A stretch of 64,000 bases of DNA, taken from Streptomyces sp. TSRI0281 (lineage in GTDB: Bacteria > Actinomycetota > Actinomycetes > Streptomycetales > Streptomycetaceae). Numbering within the stretch: position 1 is the stretch's first letter; the number at the start of each line of letters is the position of its first letter. The position numbers and the translations under genes were made by a program. Positions 44,657 through 52,549 of the stretch are shown here, piece by piece. The notes below the pieces were generated by a model that saw only the letters and a list, made by a program, of their open reading frames with translations, was not told where the DNA came from and ran no database searches. The stretch covers positions 1-64,000 of the forward strand of contig NZ_LWLE01000036.1 of assembly GCF_001905125.1 (NCBI RefSeq), written 5' to 3'.

Positions 44657-47600
44657 ATGAAGGCGGTTCCGGAGAAGACGGCCCCCACCGCAGCGCCCCG
44701 CACCGAGACGGTTTCCCGCACGGACACCGCCGCCGCCACCGGCACCGCTCCCACTCCCGCTCCCGCCCTGCCTTCCCCGGACCGCCACTCGCTCCAGCGG
44801 TTGCGGCACCTGCAACGGTCGGCCGGCAACACGGCGGTGTCGCGTCTGGTCGCGCAGCGCTACACGGAACCGGTGAAGCCGTCCCCCGCCCAGGCCCCGG
44901 GCTTCCGGGCGGTGAAGGCGGACGTGGCGGCGAAGCGGACCCGGATCGCCGTTCACGCGGCCGCGGCTGCGGAGTCGAAGGCGTCGCAGGACGCGGCCGT
45001 CGCGCCGCCGGACGACAAGGAAGCCCAGGGCAAGACGGCGAACGCGGAGAAGATGAATGCCGCGAAGCCGGGGGAGTTCGACAAGAAGGCGTTCGTCGAC
45101 GCGGTGAACAAGGCCATCGACGCGCAGGCGCCGAAGAACCTCGACGAGGCCGACAAGTTCTCCAAGTCCGGGAAGGCCGACAAGGTCAAGGACGAGGTCG
45201 ACGGGAAGGTCACGGACGGCAAGGAGTCCTCGGCCAAGGACATCGACACGGCGACGAAGGCCCCGCCGGACACCTCGGCCGCCAAGGACAAAGAGGTCAC
45301 CCCCCTCACCCCGGACCAGCCCCCGGCGAACCCGGGCGCCCCGTCGGCGTCCGACGCGGTCCCGGCGAAGCAGCCCGCGGCGGTGACGGACTTCTCCGAG
45401 GGCCCGGCCGCCAACGACCAGGCGATGGCGGACGCCGAGGTCACCGAGGAACAGCTCACCAAGAGCAACGAGCCGGACTTCAACGACGCCCTCTCCGCGA
45501 AGAAGACCGCCGAAACGGACTCCGCGAAGGCCCCGGCGAAGGGTCAGGCAGCGGAGAACCAGCAGCTGGCGGGGGCGAAGGAGGGTGCGGCGGCGTCGGG
45601 CGCCCAGGCGATGACCGCGCTGACCGCGACCCGGGCATCGGCGGGGAAGCAGGTCGACGGCGGCAAGGGGGACACGAAGACCAAGGACGAGAAGAAGCGC
45701 GCCGAGGTCACGGCAAAGCTCCAGAAGGTCTACGACGGCACAAAGAAGGACGTCGAGGAGACCCTGTCCGGCCTGGACAAGAAGGTCGACACAGCGTTCA
45801 CGGCGGGCGAGAAATCGGCGCGGGACGCGTTCACGGCGGACCACAAGCGCCGGATGAAGAAGTACAAGGACAAACGCTACTCGGGCCTCATGGGCAAGGG
45901 CCGTTGGGTGAAGGACAAGTTCGCCGGCCTCCCGAAGGAGGCGAACAACCTCTACCAGGAGGCCCGCAAGCTCTACGTCTCCCAGATGCAGACGGTGATC
46001 TCCGCCGTCGCCGACCTCATCGGTACGGAACTGGGAAAGGCGAAGGCCCGTATAGCGAAGGGCCGCACCGAGCTGAAGGCGGAGGTCGACAAACTCCCCG
46101 CCGACCTCAAGCAGTTCGGCGAGGAGGCGGCGAAGGACTTCGCGGGAAAGTTCGACGACCTGGAAGCCACGGTCAACGAGAAGTCCGAACAGCTGGTCCA
46201 GGACCTCGCATCGAAGTACACAGCCGCGCTGAACAAGATCGACGAGGAGATCAAGAAGCTCCAGGAGGCCAACAAGGGCCTGATCGACAAGGCGAAGGAC
46301 GCCATTGTCGGCGTCATCAAGACGATCAACGAACTGAAGAACCTGCTCCTCGGCATCCTCGCCAAGGCCGCCTCCGCGATCATGAAGATCATCAAGGACC
46401 CGATCGGGTTCCTGGGCAACCTGGTCAGGGCGGTAGGCGCGGGCCTGAACCTCTTCATCACCAACATCGCCGAGCACCTGAAAACAGGCGTCGTCTCCTG
46501 GCTGCTGGGCACCGCGGTCAAGGCGGGCCTCGAACTCCCGCAACGGTTTGACCTCAAGGGCATCATCCAGCTCATCGGCTCACTCCTGGGCCTGACCTGG
46601 GACAACATCCGCGCCCGCGTAACCCGCAAGGGCGTCCCCGACGAGGCGATGTCCGCCGTCGAAACGTCCGTCCCGGTAGCGAAGAACATCGCCCGCGAGG
46701 GCCCGGCAGGCGCGGTCAAGGAAATCCAGGCGGAAACGGGCGACCTCAAAGCCACGATCCTGCAAAAGCTGACGAGCTACCTGATCCCCACGGTCATCAT
46801 CGCGGGCATCACCTGGATCCTCTCCCTCCTCAACCCGGCCTCCGCCTTCATCCGGGCGGTCAAGGGAATCATCGACATCGTCACCTTCATCGTGACCCAG
46901 GGCGCCCAAATAGCCGACTTCGTCAACGCGGTCCTGGACGCGGTCATAGCCATAGCCAACGGCGGCGCGGCAGGCGTCCCAAAGCTGGTAGAAGCCGCCC
47001 TGGCGACCAGCGTCCCGTTGTTGATCGGCTTCCTGGCTTCCCTGCTGGGCATCGGCAGCCTGGCCAACAAGGTGAAGAGCGTGTTTCACGCGGTGTCGCG
47101 TCCCGTGAACAGGGCAATCGACAAGATTGTCGACTTCATAGCCAAGAAAGGCAAAGCGCTCTGGAGAAGGCCCAAGAAGAAGCCCGACGGCAGGAATCAG
47201 AACGAATCGGAGAAAGGGAGGAACAACGAGAGGGGCCCTTCGCATTACCCGCCCCCAAAAAAGAGCTTCCAGTCTCTCGACAAGCAAAGCCACAGGGTCC
47301 AGTTCAATGAGGAAAGCGTGGACGCTGGCCTCATCGTTCACAGCACTCCGCAGGATATTGAGAAATACATGGCGGATTGGAAAACTGAACTGGAGGCTGC
47401 GGGTTCGAGCGCCGACAGCGAGTCTCGCGCCGCGCTTGACGATGTGAAGAAGAATGAGCAAACAGTCAAGTCACTGAATAAATCATTTCGTTCGCAGCCC
47501 GCGGGTTCACAAGCCAAACAGGATGCCTACAAAGCCCTCCTCGCAGCCCTTTCCAAACTTGCCCAACTGTTGGCGCACCGACCGGGCGCCACCCCTCCCC

Positions 47601-48532
47601 TGCCTCCGCCGGTTCTCCCGCCATTCGAACACGGCGTCCTCGCCCAGCCGTTCAGGGCGAGCTACATCGACAAGGATATTAAGGAAGGCACCGAGGCAAG
47701 AACATATGACGGCGCCACTCTGACGGGATGGAACATTGCCGAGACCTACAACACAACGACCGACAATAACGCCTGGGTGAAGATGCATCTCCTTCCCGCG
47801 TTCCTTGGAGGCGATGCAAAAGACTCCAATTTGGTCCCCGCGAGGGGGTTCATAAACAACCCGATGTTCCTTTGGGCCGTGGAGAACCCGGCTAAATCAT
47901 CCCTAAACAAGGCAGCCACGAGTCCCGCACTTGAGCGGATGATTTGGTACAACGTCAACGTCAGCTATTACGCGACCCATGCGGGCTTTCCCAGAACCAT
48001 CGAGGTCGAGTGGGGTGGCTATGAACACTCCAGTGGAAGGTGGAGCGAGCGCCCACCGCGGCCTGGCAACGGCCCCAGGTCCTTCGCTGACACACAGGAC
48101 CCACCAGCACCGCTGGCCAATGACATCCTTCGGATCAACCTATCTGGAGTAAAGTACACCGTCTTCGATTCCCTCGGCATCGGAAGAACCGACGCGGAAG
48201 CAATCAAGAAACTGGTGAAGAAGAGGCCTCTCATCGACCTCGCCGACGCCATCAGTAAGTTCCCACACCTCACCACACAACTCACGAACGCCAGCACAAC
48301 ACAACGACTCAGATTCGGAATGGCACCCCATCACGTTCTTCGAATCAATGAACCGAAAGAGAAGTACGCTGTTTTCAGTTCCCTCGACATCGGCAGAGCC
48401 GACGCGAAAGCAATCAAAAAGCAGGTGAAGAGCACCCCCCTAGCAGACCTCCCCGACGCCATCAGTAAGTTCCCACACCTCACCACACAACTCACGAACG
48501 CCGACGCAACACAACGACTCAGATTCGACTGA
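44657..48532 (+). CDS. Candidate CIS effector: carrier domain, nuclease-like domain, tandem HhH-like repeats
   Basis: The 1291-aa product has a proline-rich N-terminus with the motif LQRSAGNTAVSRLVAQR (52-68), a long Lys/Ala-rich helical stretch (about 90-570) and a carrier region with amphipathic or hydrophobic helices (about 570-840, DPIGFLGNLVRAVGAGLNLF, WILSLLNPASAFIRAVKGII). That region is, from memory, shared by many CIS-linked polymorphic toxins. From about residue 845 codons become clearly richer in A/T. Residues 1040-1068 read WVKMHLLPAFLGG...NLVPARGFINN, an HNH/beta-beta-alpha-metal nuclease pattern (H1044, N1058, N1067). Two repeats of about 66 residues end the protein (1155-1291, SLGIGRTDAEAIKKLV, SLDIGRADAKAIKKQV), like helix-hairpin-helix DNA-binding units. 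An immunity candidate follows. Nuclease activity is inferred. Confidence 0.7.
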   Translation: MKAVPEKTAPTAAPRTETVSRTDTAAATGTAPTPAPALPSPDRHSLQRLRHLQRSAGNTAVSRLVAQRYTEPVKPSPAQAPGFRAVKADVAAKRTRIAVHAAAAAESKASQDAAVAPPDDKEAQGKTANAEKMNAAKPGEFDKKAFVDAVNKAIDAQAPKNLDEADKFSKSGKADKVKDEVDGKVTDGKESSAKDIDTATKAPPDTSAAKDKEVTPLTPDQPPANPGAPSASDAVPAKQPAAVTDFSEGPAANDQAMADAEVTEEQLTKSNEPDFNDALSAKKTAETDSAKAPAKGQAAENQQLAGAKEGAAASGAQAMTALTATRASAGKQVDGGKGDTKTKDEKKRAEVTAKLQKVYDGTKKDVEETLSGLDKKVDTAFTAGEKSARDAFTADHKRRMKKYKDKRYSGLMGKGRWVKDKFAGLPKEANNLYQEARKLYVSQMQTVISAVADLIGTELGKAKARIAKGRTELKAEVDKLPADLKQFGEEAAKDFAGKFDDLEATVNEKSEQLVQDLASKYTAALNKIDEEIKKLQEANKGLIDKAKDAIVGVIKTINELKNLLLGILAKAASAIMKIIKDPIGFLGNLVRAVGAGLNLFITNIAEHLKTGVVSWLLGTAVKAGLELPQRFDLKGIIQLIGSLLGLTWDNIRARVTRKGVPDEAMSAVETSVPVAKNIAREGPAGAVKEIQAETGDLKATILQKLTSYLIPTVIIAGITWILSLLNPASAFIRAVKGIIDIVTFIVTQGAQIADFVNAVLDAVIAIANGGAAGVPKLVEAALATSVPLLIGFLASLLGIGSLANKVKSVFHAVSRPVNRAIDKIVDFIAKKGKALWRRPKKKPDGRNQNESEKGRNNERGPSHYPPPKKSFQSLDKQSHRVQFNEESVDAGLIVHSTPQDIEKYMADWKTELEAAGSSADSESRAALDDVKKNEQTVKSLNKSFRSQPAGSQAKQDAYKALLAALSKLAQLLAHRPGATPPLPPPVLPPFEHGVLAQPFRASYIDKDIKEGTEARTYDGATLTGWNIAETYNTTTDNNAWVKMHLLPAFLGGDAKDSNLVPARGFINNPMFLWAVENPAKSSLNKAATSPALERMIWYNVNVSYYATHAGFPRTIEVEWGGYEHSSGRWSERPPRPGNGPRSFADTQDPPAPLANDILRINLSGVKYTVFDSLGIGRTDAEAIKKLVKKRPLIDLADAISKFPHLTTQLTNASTTQRLRFGMAPHHVLRINEPKEKYAVFSSLDIGRADAKAIKKQVKSTPLADLPDAISKFPHLTTQLTNADATQRLRFD

Positions 48533-48576
48533 TACTCCGACGGAACTTCCGCGTGAGCACCGAACCGGAGGATGAC

Positions 48577-49275
48577 ATGGAAACCGAATATGAAATCAAA
48601 CTTCGCGACACAGTGAAGGAAGTCCAGGAATGCGACTCAATTCGGACGAATAAGTACGACCGGGGCCCGTTGGCCATTTACCTAAAGCGCGCCGAAGATG
48701 CATTTGAGATCATAAGGCAGGTTCAGGATATTCCGCCACCGGCGGGACTCGGAGAGAATTTCCATCGATACTCCAACCTCTCCTTCTCCTGGCGCGCCCT
48801 GGAACCGTTCGACAAGATCGCAGGGGAGTTTCATATAATTCACATCGCCGAGGCGGTGGTACGCGGCCCTCAGCGATCGCCGATTCACCCGGCAACTACC
48901 GAAACAGGGAGACTTATCGAGGAGTTTAGGATTTTCGAGACCCACCCTGTGGGAGGTACCGGAACATACTCCGCACTGAGACTCACACATAATGAGGACT
49001 CGCCGGAGATCTGGTACTTCGATATCCGACAGGGCCCCTCTCGGCTCCACATCAACTACAGCGACTACCTCGACGTCATGTTGCTTACCAGGGGCCTATA
49101 CGACTGGCAGTACCTTTTTGCGAAGCCGGACAAAGACAACTACGGAATGTCTGTGTCGCTTCCCTACCTGCGCGACGGGCTCGCCTTTCTCGCCCGCGAG
49201 TTCGCCGGCGACGACCTGTCGGACCTCCTCGACAGATTGGCGGAGCGCACCCGAGTCGCAGACGAGGTGTCGTAG
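48577..49275 (+). CDS. Putative immunity protein for the effector
   Basis: This 232-aa acidic protein begins 45 bases after the effector stop, at ATG 48577 with GGAGG five bases upstream. It shows the same AT-richer codon use as the effector's C-terminus. Central FSWRALEPFDKIAGEFHIIH and the ending YDWQYLFAKPDKDNYG, LARVFA-like FLAREFAGDDLSDLLDRL resemble SMI1/KNR4-type (SUKH) folds only loosely. There is no signal peptide, so it acts in the cytoplasm, suiting protection from a nuclease. Function rests on position and composition. Confidence 0.5.
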   Translation: METEYEIKLRDTVKEVQECDSIRTNKYDRGPLAIYLKRAEDAFEIIRQVQDIPPPAGLGENFHRYSNLSFSWRALEPFDKIAGEFHIIHIAEAVVRGPQRSPIHPATTETGRLIEEFRIFETHPVGGTGTYSALRLTHNEDSPEIWYFDIRQGPSRLHINYSDYLDVMLLTRGLYDWQYLFAKPDKDNYGMSVSLPYLRDGLAFLAREFAGDDLSDLLDRLAERTRVADEVS

Positions 49276-49366
49276 GTTCGGCAACCGCTCTCGGGGTGCC
49301 CCGAGCATCGACATCGACCAGCACAGTTGGCGCACTTCCCCACGCGAGGTGCAAGGCCGTGTGACG

Positions 49367-50644
49367 TCACACATCGGCCACCCGCACAGGCAGCGACTTC
49401 AACCCGTTGATGAAGTTCGACACCAGCCGGCGCGGTGGGGCCGCAGAGTGGAGTCGGCCCGATGGCAGGGCGCGGCACATCTCCTCGTACAGCGCGCGCA
49501 GCTGCAATCGCGCGAAGTGCGCCCCCAGGCAGACATGAGGGCCGTCGCCGAACGAGATGTGCGGGTTCGGGGACCGCGAGAGGTCCAGGGTGAACGGGTC
49601 GGGGAAGACGCGTTCGTCGTGGTTGGCCGAGGCGTGGAAGACGACCACCTTGTCGCCGGTGCGGATTCGGGTGCCTGCCAACTCCGTGTCCCGGGTGGCC
49701 GTGCGGCGGAACGTCAGGACCGGCGGGTGGCGGCGGAGCAGTTCGTCCACGGCCGTGGTGAACCCCACCTCGCCGTCGCACAGGCGGCGGTACGCATCCG
49801 GATGCTGGGCCAGTAGATGCAGGCCGCCAGGAGCCGCGCTGCGTACCGTGTCGTTCCCCGCCACCACCAGCAGGAAGAAGAACATCTCCAGTTCGGGCGC
49901 GCTCAGTTCAGGATCGGTGGCGAGGGCCGTCATCACGTCGTCGGCGGGGTGCTGACGCTTGTGTGCCGCCAGCTCGTGCGCGTACGCGAACATGTCGCGC
50001 AGTGACGCCGGAGAGCGCGGGTTGACCGGCTTGCCGTCCGGGCCGAGTGTCGGCGTTCCCGCCTCGTCGGGGTCCTGGTAGCCGATGACCCGTTGGGTCC
50101 AGTGGAGAAGGAGGCCCCGGTCGCTGTCCGGTACCCCCAGCAGGTCCGTCAGGTTGAGCAGCGCGTAGTCGTCGGTGACCTGGGCGACGAGGTCACAGGT
50201 GCCGTTGCCGCCCCGCGCCTCGGTGACCGCCCGGTCGAGGAGGGAGCGGGCGCGTTCACGTACGACCGTCTCGAAGCGGTCCACCCGCCCGGGGGTGAAG
50301 GCGCGGCTGACGAGCGTACGCAGTCGCCGGTGGTGCGGTGGGTCCTGGTTGAGCATCATGCGGCGGATGAACGGCAGATCCGCGGGGTCCGGGTTGCGGA
50401 TCTGGGTGGCGCCGAGGTACGAGGAGTACGTGGACGAGTCCTTCAGGACCCGGACGGCGTCCCGGTGCCGGGTGACCGCCCAGAAGCCGGGGCCCGCAGG
50501 CCACCCCAGTACCTCCGGCTCCTCCTGCCACGCGACGGGGTGGTGATCGCGCAGGTGGCGGTAGCGGTCGTGGGGGATGCCCAGCGCGTACTGCCCCGGG
50601 TCGAAGATGTCCGGTACGGGCGATCCGGCGTCGGGCCCGCTCAC
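49367..50644 (-). CDS. Cytochrome P450
   Basis: This 425-aa P450 has all hallmark residues: I-helix AGNDTVRSA, K-helix ELLRR, and heme loop FGDGPHVCLGAHFARL with proximal Cys372. N-terminal VPDIFDPGQYALGIPHDRYRHLRDHHPV and MMLNQDPPHHRRLRTLVSRAFTP are like actinobacterial CYP families acting on steroids, terpenes or fatty acids. GTG 50644 overlaps the hydrolase stop (GTGA). No ferredoxin is nearby. A perfect palindrome GTGTGACGTCACAC (49359-49372) covers the stop codon. Substrate unknown; link to the CIS is positional only. Confidence 0.93.
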   Translation of the reverse strand: MSGPDAGSPVPDIFDPGQYALGIPHDRYRHLRDHHPVAWQEEPEVLGWPAGPGFWAVTRHRDAVRVLKDSSTYSSYLGATQIRNPDPADLPFIRRMMLNQDPPHHRRLRTLVSRAFTPGRVDRFETVVRERARSLLDRAVTEARGGNGTCDLVAQVTDDYALLNLTDLLGVPDSDRGLLLHWTQRVIGYQDPDEAGTPTLGPDGKPVNPRSPASLRDMFAYAHELAAHKRQHPADDVMTALATDPELSAPELEMFFFLLVVAGNDTVRSAAPGGLHLLAQHPDAYRRLCDGEVGFTTAVDELLRRHPPVLTFRRTATRDTELAGTRIRTGDKVVVFHASANHDERVFPDPFTLDLSRSPNPHISFGDGPHVCLGAHFARLQLRALYEEMCRALPSGRLHSAAPPRRLVSNFINGLKSLPVRVADV

Positions 50645-51477
50645 GCCGTCACCTCGCCGCCCTCCACGTGCGCGTCCACGTCCACGTGCACGTCCGGATC
50701 CACGTCCACGTCCGCCCGCAGGAAGTCCTCCATCACACGGATCAGGTCGAGCGGGGCCTCGTCCATCGCGTAGTGGCCGCACGAGGGCAGCTCCACCAGT
50801 TCGGCGCGCGGAAACCAGCGCATCCAGGTGGCACGCTGCAGATCGGCGGAGAGGGCCGGGTCCAGCGCCCCCGCGACCACCAGGGCCGGCACGGGCGAAC
50901 CGTCGATCCGGTCGTGGAAGTCCTCGCCCGCCCAGGAGTCCAGCCAGGCCCGGAACGCCTTCGCGTCGCTGCACTCGACCGAGCGACGCACCATGCGATC
51001 CAGCCAGCCCGCCGGGCGCCGGCCTCCGGTGGTGGTGTCGAGGATGGCCCGACGGTTGTCCGGGTTCTGCGCCGCCGCGGCAAACAGTTCCCACTGCTCG
51101 GGCGGCAGAGGCAGGCCGGACGCGGGGACCGGTGACACCCCGACGATTCTGCGGACCCGTTGCGGCGCTGCGGCCAGCGTCCGCTGGATGACGGAGCCAC
51201 CCATCGAGTGGCCGATCAGCGAGAACCGGTCCCAGCCGAGCCGGTCGGCCAGCGCGATCACGTCGTCGGCGCCCTCCGCCGTGGTGTACGAACCGTCCGC
51301 GTCCCTGGCCTCGCCGTATCCCCGTAGATCCACCACCGCGTACTGGAACGAACCGAAGTCGAGATCCGGCAGCAGCGGGTCGTAGGCGGAACGGTCGGCG
51401 AGCCAGCCGTGCACCGCGATCACCTTGTGCGGGCCGTCGCCGTGCAGGACATGAGGCAGAACAGACAATGCGGTCAC
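50641..51477 (-). CDS. Alpha/beta hydrolase
   Basis: This 278-aa protein has the alpha/beta hydrolase core: oxyanion region VIAVHGWLADRSAYDPLLP, nucleophile elbow GHSMGG (about residues 90-95), acid in VVAGALDPALS and catalytic histidine in LPSCGHYAMDEAP. The C-terminal 22 residues are a peculiar Asp/Val repeat (DVDVDPDVHVDVDAHVEGG), encoded by a degenerate hexanucleotide array (50665-50715), probably an unstructured tail. It is coupled to the P450 gene and likely shares its pathway. Confidence 0.9.
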   Translation of the reverse strand: MTALSVLPHVLHGDGPHKVIAVHGWLADRSAYDPLLPDLDFGSFQYAVVDLRGYGEARDADGSYTTAEGADDVIALADRLGWDRFSLIGHSMGGSVIQRTLAAAPQRVRRIVGVSPVPASGLPLPPEQWELFAAAAQNPDNRRAILDTTTGGRRPAGWLDRMVRRSVECSDAKAFRAWLDSWAGEDFHDRIDGSPVPALVVAGALDPALSADLQRATWMRWFPRAELVELPSCGHYAMDEAPLDLIRVMEDFLRADVDVDPDVHVDVDAHVEGGEVTA

Positions 51478-51909
51478 ACTGGCTCCCGTCGCGGTACGGC
51501 GATGATCTGTCGGTCAACAGCCCGCCCGCCCACGGTGGCGGCAACCATCGGCCCGCGCAAGGGCACACGCGGAGACTGCGGCAAGGCCGCTGGTCGTGTC
51601 ATGCCGACGGGTACGGATGCCGGCGGGCAAAGATCGTGAAGATTTCCGCCTGCGCCCCCGGCGAGGGGCCCACCAAATCCGCGTCCGCGTCCGTCTCCTC
51701 GCCCGCCTCCGCGTCCGCGTCCGTCCATGAGGGCACTATCGCGGCGGTGCGCTCCCGGCCGGAACTCCCCCATGAAGGCCAGTGCTCCCCCGGCCCCAGG
51801 CAGACACAAACCGCGCCTGCCGAATCCTGCAACTCCCTGTCCCGGCAGTCCAGTTGACGTCACGCTCATTCGATCCACCACGTCGGGCACCCGGAACGGG
51901 AGACGCATC
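51478..51909. repeat. Intergenic region with GTCCGC hexamer repeats
   Basis: This 430-bp gap separates the divergent hydrolase and M23 peptidase genes. At 51663-51728 it holds about eight units of (G/A)TCCGC/CTCCGC/TCCGTC type. Otherwise I see no gene; promoters for both flanking genes should be here. A GGGAG site lies at 51898, before the peptidase start. Confidence 0.6.
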
Positions 51910-52464
51910 ATGCTCAGTGCGAGAAGTGCTCTGTACCGCCTCGCTGCCACAGCGAGCGCCGCGCTGATCGCCGTGGGGGTGGGCCTGCTCGGGGCTTCTC
52001 CTGCCGCGGCTGTCGACTACTACTACGAGCTTCCCTACCCCGCGGGTGAGGCGTACACCGTCACCCAGGGGCCGGAGGGGACGTACTCGCACACCGGCCC
52101 GTACAACGAGTACGCCTGGGACCTCGGGCTCCCGGCCAACTACGAGGTGTCCGCGGCGCAGGGCGGCACCGTTCTCGTATCGGACTGGTCGCCGTACTGG
52201 CAGAACGGCATCGAGGTCATCATCCGGCACCCCAACGGCCAGTGCACCCACTACGCGCACCTCAACCGGGCGATCTACAACACCGGTGACTGGGTCCCGC
52301 AGGGCAGGATCATCGGCTGGTCCGGCAGTACGGGAGCGTCCACCGCGCCGCACCTGCACTTCCAGGTCATCGACTGCAACACCCGGGTCGGCATCCCCGC
52401 CACGCTCCAGGGCTGGACGCCCTCCACCGGAACCGCGCCGGTGAGCGTCAACACCCGGGCCTGA
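51910..52464 (+). CDS. Secreted M23-family (LytM-like) peptidase
   Basis: This 184-aa secreted protein has a signal peptide (residues 1-34, ending SPAAAVDY). It is an M23 domain with SHTGPYNEYAWDLGLP (the H...D metal ligand pair), VSAAQGGTVLVS, VIIRHPNGQCTHYAHL and the second ligand motif HLHFQ. M23 enzymes cut peptidoglycan cross-bridges, though small streptomycete versions may have other roles. All zinc ligands are present. It lies beside the CIS ATPase gene, convergent with it. Confidence 0.88.
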   Translation: MLSARSALYRLAATASAALIAVGVGLLGASPAAAVDYYYELPYPAGEAYTVTQGPEGTYSHTGPYNEYAWDLGLPANYEVSAAQGGTVLVSDWSPYWQNGIEVIIRHPNGQCTHYAHLNRAIYNTGDWVPQGRIIGWSGSTGASTAPHLHFQVIDCNTRVGIPATLQGWTPSTGTAPVSVNTRA

Positions 52465-52473
52465 CAGCGGTCT

Positions 52474-52525
52474 GACGGTCCCGACTGCTGCGGCTGCCCC
52501 GGCTGCCGCAGCAGTCAGGACCGTC
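52474..52525. terminator. Strong hairpin between convergent M23 and ATPase genes
   Basis: Two 21-base arms (52474-52494 and 52505-52525; GACGGTCC...CTGCTGCGGC pairing with GCCGCAGCAG...GGACCGTC) match with a single mismatch across a 10-base loop. It starts 10 bases after the peptidase stop and ends 25 bases before the end of the ATPase gene, so it can serve both. Confidence 0.85.
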
Positions 52526-52549
52526 CGGCAGCTCCCTACCTGCGCGCCC

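Noticed and set aside
49367..51568. A 733-codon frame that could be read as a fused hydrolase-P450 protein
   Set aside because: Only the part below 50644 is the P450; the upstream half is a wrong-frame reading of the separate alpha/beta hydrolase gene.
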